Shown here: in pieces, positions 61,771 to 64,000 of the stretch
Numbering within the stretch: the first letter of the stretch is position 1
Layout of the letters: each line of letters starts with the position of its first letter
NCBI RefSeq assembly: GCF_042646605.1
Contig: NZ_JBHRUG010000019.1
Coordinates: forward strand, 331,345-395,344
Length of the DNA: 64,000 bases
Origin: Litchfieldella rifensis
GTDB lineage: Bacteria; Pseudomonadota; Gammaproteobacteria; Pseudomonadales; Halomonadaceae
Direction of reading: 5' to 3'
Translations under genes and position numbers: made by a program
The notes under the pieces: generated by a model
Seen by the model: the letters and a program-made list of their open reading frames with translations, nothing else
Told to the model about the DNA's origin: nothing
The model's database searches: none

Positions 61771-62187
61771 ATGAGCGATGTCACCAAGCGTGAATCATCC
61801 CAGGATGTCACCAAGCGTGAATCCTCTCAGGATATCGCGGCCCGTGAGCGGAAGGACAACGCCTTGCTGCCGCCAGTGGATATCTACGAGGAAGGCGATG
61901 CCCTGCATGTGCTGGCCGACATGCCGGGCGTGACTCGCGACGGGCTGCATATCGAGGTGGATAACAACATACTCAGCCTCGAGGGCGAGATCCGGATCGA
62001 TATGCCGGAAGGCATGTCCGCGACCTACGCGGAAGTACGGGCTCAGCGTTACGCCCGCCGTTTCACGTTGAGCCACGAAATCGATACCGAGGCCATCGAG
62101 GCGCGGGTCGATAACGGCGTATTGCACCTAGTGTTGCCGAAGAAGGAAACACACCGCAGTCGTCGTATCGAAGTTCGAGCGGCCTGA
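61771..62187 (+). CDS. Small heat-shock protein with duplicated N-terminal motif
   Basis: The protein has 138 residues. The alpha-crystallin domain has LLPPVDIYEEGDALHVLADM, VDNNILSLEGEIRID, ARRFTLSHEIDTEAIEARV and NGVLHLVLPKKE. The N-terminus contains a nine-residue unit DVTKRESSQ twice in tandem. It is encoded 33 bases after the first Hsp20 gene, with GAGGAGG upstream, and is presumably heat induced with it; the two may form mixed oligomers. Confidence 0.92.
   Translation: MSDVTKRESSQDVTKRESSQDIAARERKDNALLPPVDIYEEGDALHVLADMPGVTRDGLHIEVDNNILSLEGEIRIDMPEGMSATYAEVRAQRYARRFTLSHEIDTEAIEARVDNGVLHLVLPKKETHRSRRIEVRAA
61777..61830 (+). repeat. Two tandem 27-base units at the start of the second hsp20 gene
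   Basis: Units at 61777-61803 and 61804-61830 differ at two wobble positions and encode DVTKRESSQ twice. The duplication is in frame and extends the disordered N-terminus. Confidence 0.9.
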
Positions 62188-62218
62188 CCGCTCAGCGGCT
62201 GGGTGGTTTAGCCTGTCG

Positions 62219-62249
62219 GGCGCTCCCGCTGTCTGGGGGCGCCTTTCTT
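62219..62249 (+). terminator. Terminator after the hsp20 pair
   Basis: GGCGCTCCC and GGGGGCGCC pair around a short loop (one bulge or mismatch), followed by TTTCTT. It is placed 32 bases after the second hsp20 stop. Confidence 0.65.
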
Positions 62250-62355
62250 GTGGGACGCTCCAGGGAGCGCACGACCCTTGCTTTCGGGGCTCATCATTGC
62301 GAAATTCTTCCACTACGCTGAGGGAACGGAACCCAACCCAAAGGAAGAGGGCACG

Positions 62356-63411
62356 ATGATGACGGATATTGCCAAACTGCTGGGCGAAGAGGCTGATAGC
62401 CTGCTCAATCACACCTGTGAGGGAATTCGTCGCGAATCCCTGCATTTGCCCGGCCCGGACTTCATCGACCGGGTGGTGGCAGATAGCGACCGTAGCCCCG
62501 CGGTGCTGCGCAATATGCAGGCACTGTTCAATCATGGCCGTCTGGCCGGCACCGGCTACCTGAGCCTGCTGCCGGTGGATCAGGGCATCGAGCACTCGGC
62601 GGGAGCCTCCTTCGCCCCGAACCCGATGTATTTCGATCCCAAGAATATCGTCGAGCTGGCCATCGAGGGGGGTTGCAACGGCGTGGCTTCGACGCTGGGG
62701 GTACTGTCGTCGGTGGCGCGGCGCTATGCCCACCGGGTCCCGATGATACTCAAGCTCAATCACAACGAGACCCTGAGCCTGCCGGCCATGTACGACCAGA
62801 CGTTGTTCGCCGAGGTGGAGCAGGCTCACGACATGGGCTGCGTGGCGGTCGGCGCGACCATCTATTTCGGCTCGCCGGAGAGCCGTCGGCAGATCATGGA
62901 GATCAGTGAGGCCTTCGAACGGGCTCATCAACTGGGGATGGCCACGGTACTGTGGGCTTACCTACGTAATCCGCAGTTCAAGAAGGAGGGTAAGGACTAC
63001 CATGTGGCTGCCGACCTGACCGGTCAGGCCAATCACCTGGCGGCGACGATCAAGGCGGATATCGTCAAGCAGAAGCTGCCCGAGAACAATGGCGGCTACC
63101 GCGATATCGGTTTCGGCCACACCAACGACAAGGTCTACAGCGAGCTGACCTCCGACCATCCCATCGACCTTGCCCGCTATCAGGTCGCCAATTGCTACAT
63201 GGGCCGCGCCGGGCTGATCAATTCCGGCGGTGGTTCCAAGGGGCATTCCGACCTCGGCGAAGCGGTGCGCACCGCGGTGATCAACAAACGCGCCGGTGGC
63301 ATGGGGCTGATTTCCGGACGCAAGGCGTTCCAGAAGCCGATGAAGGACGGGGCAGAGCTGTTGAACGCCATCCAGGACGTGTATTTGTCGCCGGATGTCA
63401 CCATTGCTTGA
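62356..63411 (+). CDS. fbaB: Class I fructose-bisphosphate aldolase (FbaB/DhnA type)
   Basis: The protein has 351 residues from the ATG at 62356 after GGAAGAGG (a second ATG is at 62359). Archaeal-type class I features include GYLSLLPVDQGIEHSAGASF, GGCNGVASTLGVL, PMILKLNHNETL, VGATIYFGS and the C-terminal LINSGGGSKGHSDL phosphate-binding loop. It uses a Schiff-base Lys rather than metal. The genome thus carries both class I and class II aldolases within 35 kb. Confidence 0.93.
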   Translation: MMTDIAKLLGEEADSLLNHTCEGIRRESLHLPGPDFIDRVVADSDRSPAVLRNMQALFNHGRLAGTGYLSLLPVDQGIEHSAGASFAPNPMYFDPKNIVELAIEGGCNGVASTLGVLSSVARRYAHRVPMILKLNHNETLSLPAMYDQTLFAEVEQAHDMGCVAVGATIYFGSPESRRQIMEISEAFERAHQLGMATVLWAYLRNPQFKKEGKDYHVAADLTGQANHLAATIKADIVKQKLPENNGGYRDIGFGHTNDKVYSELTSDHPIDLARYQVANCYMGRAGLINSGGGSKGHSDLGEAVRTAVINKRAGGMGLISGRKAFQKPMKDGAELLNAIQDVYLSPDVTIA

Positions 63412-63450
63412 GGAAGGGCTAATGGACTGCCGTTAGGCACAGCGCGCAAC

Positions 63451-63480
63451 GAAAAAGGGCACGGCTCATGCCGTGCCCTT
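63451..63480. terminator. Bidirectional terminator between fbaB and tkt
   Basis: AAGGGCACGGC-TCAT-GCCGTGCCCTT is an 11-base perfect stem. An A-run on the left and TTCTTGT on the right allow termination of both convergent genes. Confidence 0.85.
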
Positions 63481-63502
63481 CTTGTGTCTACGGGCGTGAC
63501 GC

Positions 63503-64000
63503 TTATTCGGCGGTGCCGTTCAGCAGTTGCTCGGCGTGTTCGACGACATTGTCGACGGTGAAGCCGAAGTGCCTGAACAGGTCGCCGCCCGGCGCCGACT
63601 CGCCGAAGCCGTCCATGCCGACGATGCGCCCATCGAGGCCCACGTACTTGTACCAGTAGGCGTAGTGGCTGGCTTCGATGGCCAGGCGCCGGGTCACATT
63701 GGCCGGCAGCACCGCCTCGCGGTAGCTGGCGGGTTGGGCGTCGAAGGTGTCGGTGGAGGGCATCGACACCACGCGCACCGCCTTGCCCTTGGCGGCGAGC
63801 GCTTCGGCGGCGTCCATCGCCAGGCCGACCTCGGAACCGGTGGCGATCAGGATCAGCTCGGGCGTGTCCTCGCTGTCCTTGAGGATGTAGCCGCCGCGCT
63901 CGATCTCGGCCAGCTGCCGCTGGGTGCGCGGCTGGTGCGGCAGGGTCTGGCGCGACAAGACCAGCGCGGTGGGCGCGCCATGGCGCTTGAGCGCGGCCCC
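63503..64000 (-). CDS. tkt: Transketolase, C-terminal part (5' end outside the window)
   Basis: The frame runs open to the window edge, and 165 C-terminal residues are visible. It includes KRHGAPTALVLSRQTLPHQ, LILIATGSEVGLAMDAAEAL, VRVVSMPSTDTFDAQ, the AIEASHYAYWYKYVG stretch and DGFGESAPGGDLFRHFGFT, all typical of transketolase. It exchanges two-carbon units in the pentose phosphate pathway. In many gammaproteobacteria it sits next to epd-pgk-fba; here 32 kb separate them on the same strand. Confidence 0.96.
   Translation of the reverse strand, partial: GAALKRHGAPTALVLSRQTLPHQPRTQRQLAEIERGGYILKDSEDTPELILIATGSEVGLAMDAAEALAAKGKAVRVVSMPSTDTFDAQPASYREAVLPANVTRRLAIEASHYAYWYKYVGLDGRIVGMDGFGESAPGGDLFRHFGFTVDNVVEHAEQLLNGTAE

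Overview
The window is GC-rich, gene-dense gammaproteobacterial DNA. The best fit is a Halomonas/Chromohalobacter-type (Halomonadaceae) chromosome. That is an inference from the gene content: catabolism of hydroxylated and N-methylated prolines with a TRAP importer, an epd-pgk-fba block, paired small heat-shock proteins and a Vibrio VAS-like type VI secretion cluster. One run of 10 N at 20186-20195 marks an assembly gap. I saw no tRNA, rRNA, CRISPR array or intact insertion sequence.

Layout. (1) 1-2550: the end of a uronate pathway, a fructuronate-reductase-type dehydrogenase (5' end outside the window) and mannonate dehydratase uxuA, followed by a LysR remnant. (2) 2.8-17.4 kb: a hydroxyproline-type catabolic island. 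It holds LysR and GlxA-like AraC regulators, two near-identical DapA-family lyase/deaminase genes, a TRAP transporter, an Ldh2-family reductase, two divergent proline-racemase-superfamily genes, an FAD oxidoreductase and an aldehyde dehydrogenase. Several gene remnants lie among them (truncated FAD oxidase start, ABC ATPase tail, ornithine-cyclodeaminase-like fragment). (3) 17.4-23.6 kb: a DddQ-like cupin, a DgcA/N-methylproline-demethylase-like flavoprotein, a ProC-like reductase, ETF beta and alpha, and a TetR regulator. (4) 23.7-27.6 kb: a HAD phosphatase, a 2-hydroxyacid dehydrogenase, a KDG-kinase-like PfkB kinase and a LacI repressor with two matching operators. (5) 27.86-28.17 kb: a probable CsrA/RsmA-sequestering small RNA with ten GGA motifs, a near-consensus sigma-54 promoter and a Rho-independent terminator. 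(6) 28.3-31.7 kb: fba (class II), pgk and epd on the minus strand. (7) 32.1-60.0 kb: a complete-looking T6SS operon in Vibrio VAS order (tssB-C-E-F-G-fha-J-K-L-H-vasH-vasI-tssA-tssM). It continues into a GNAT-like gene, PAAR, VgrG, a DUF4123 adaptor, a VasX-like membrane effector and its probable immunity protein. hcp is absent. (8) 60.0-64 kb: lrgB/lrgA, two Hsp20 genes behind a sigma-32-like promoter, class I fructose-bisphosphate aldolase and the 3' end of transketolase on the minus strand.

How the parts fit. In the proposed route, hydroxyproline (or its epimers and betaines) enters by the TRAP system. Racemase-superfamily enzymes epimerise or dehydrate it, and the FAD enzyme oxidises it. 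The DapA-family enzyme deaminates it, and the aldehyde dehydrogenase yields a TCA intermediate. The neighbouring demethylase with ETF would strip N-methyl groups from betaine-type substrates. Two cis-motif families support coordinated control: one before both DapA paralogues, and another shared by the TetR gene and the minus-strand racemase gene.

Most notable: the sigma-54/GGA small RNA, the paralogue-shared operator, a racemase-family protein with an unusual Ser/Thr active-site pair, a locally AT-rich toxin/immunity pair with a G10 tract in the immunity gene, and the T6SS lying between tkt and epd-pgk-fba.
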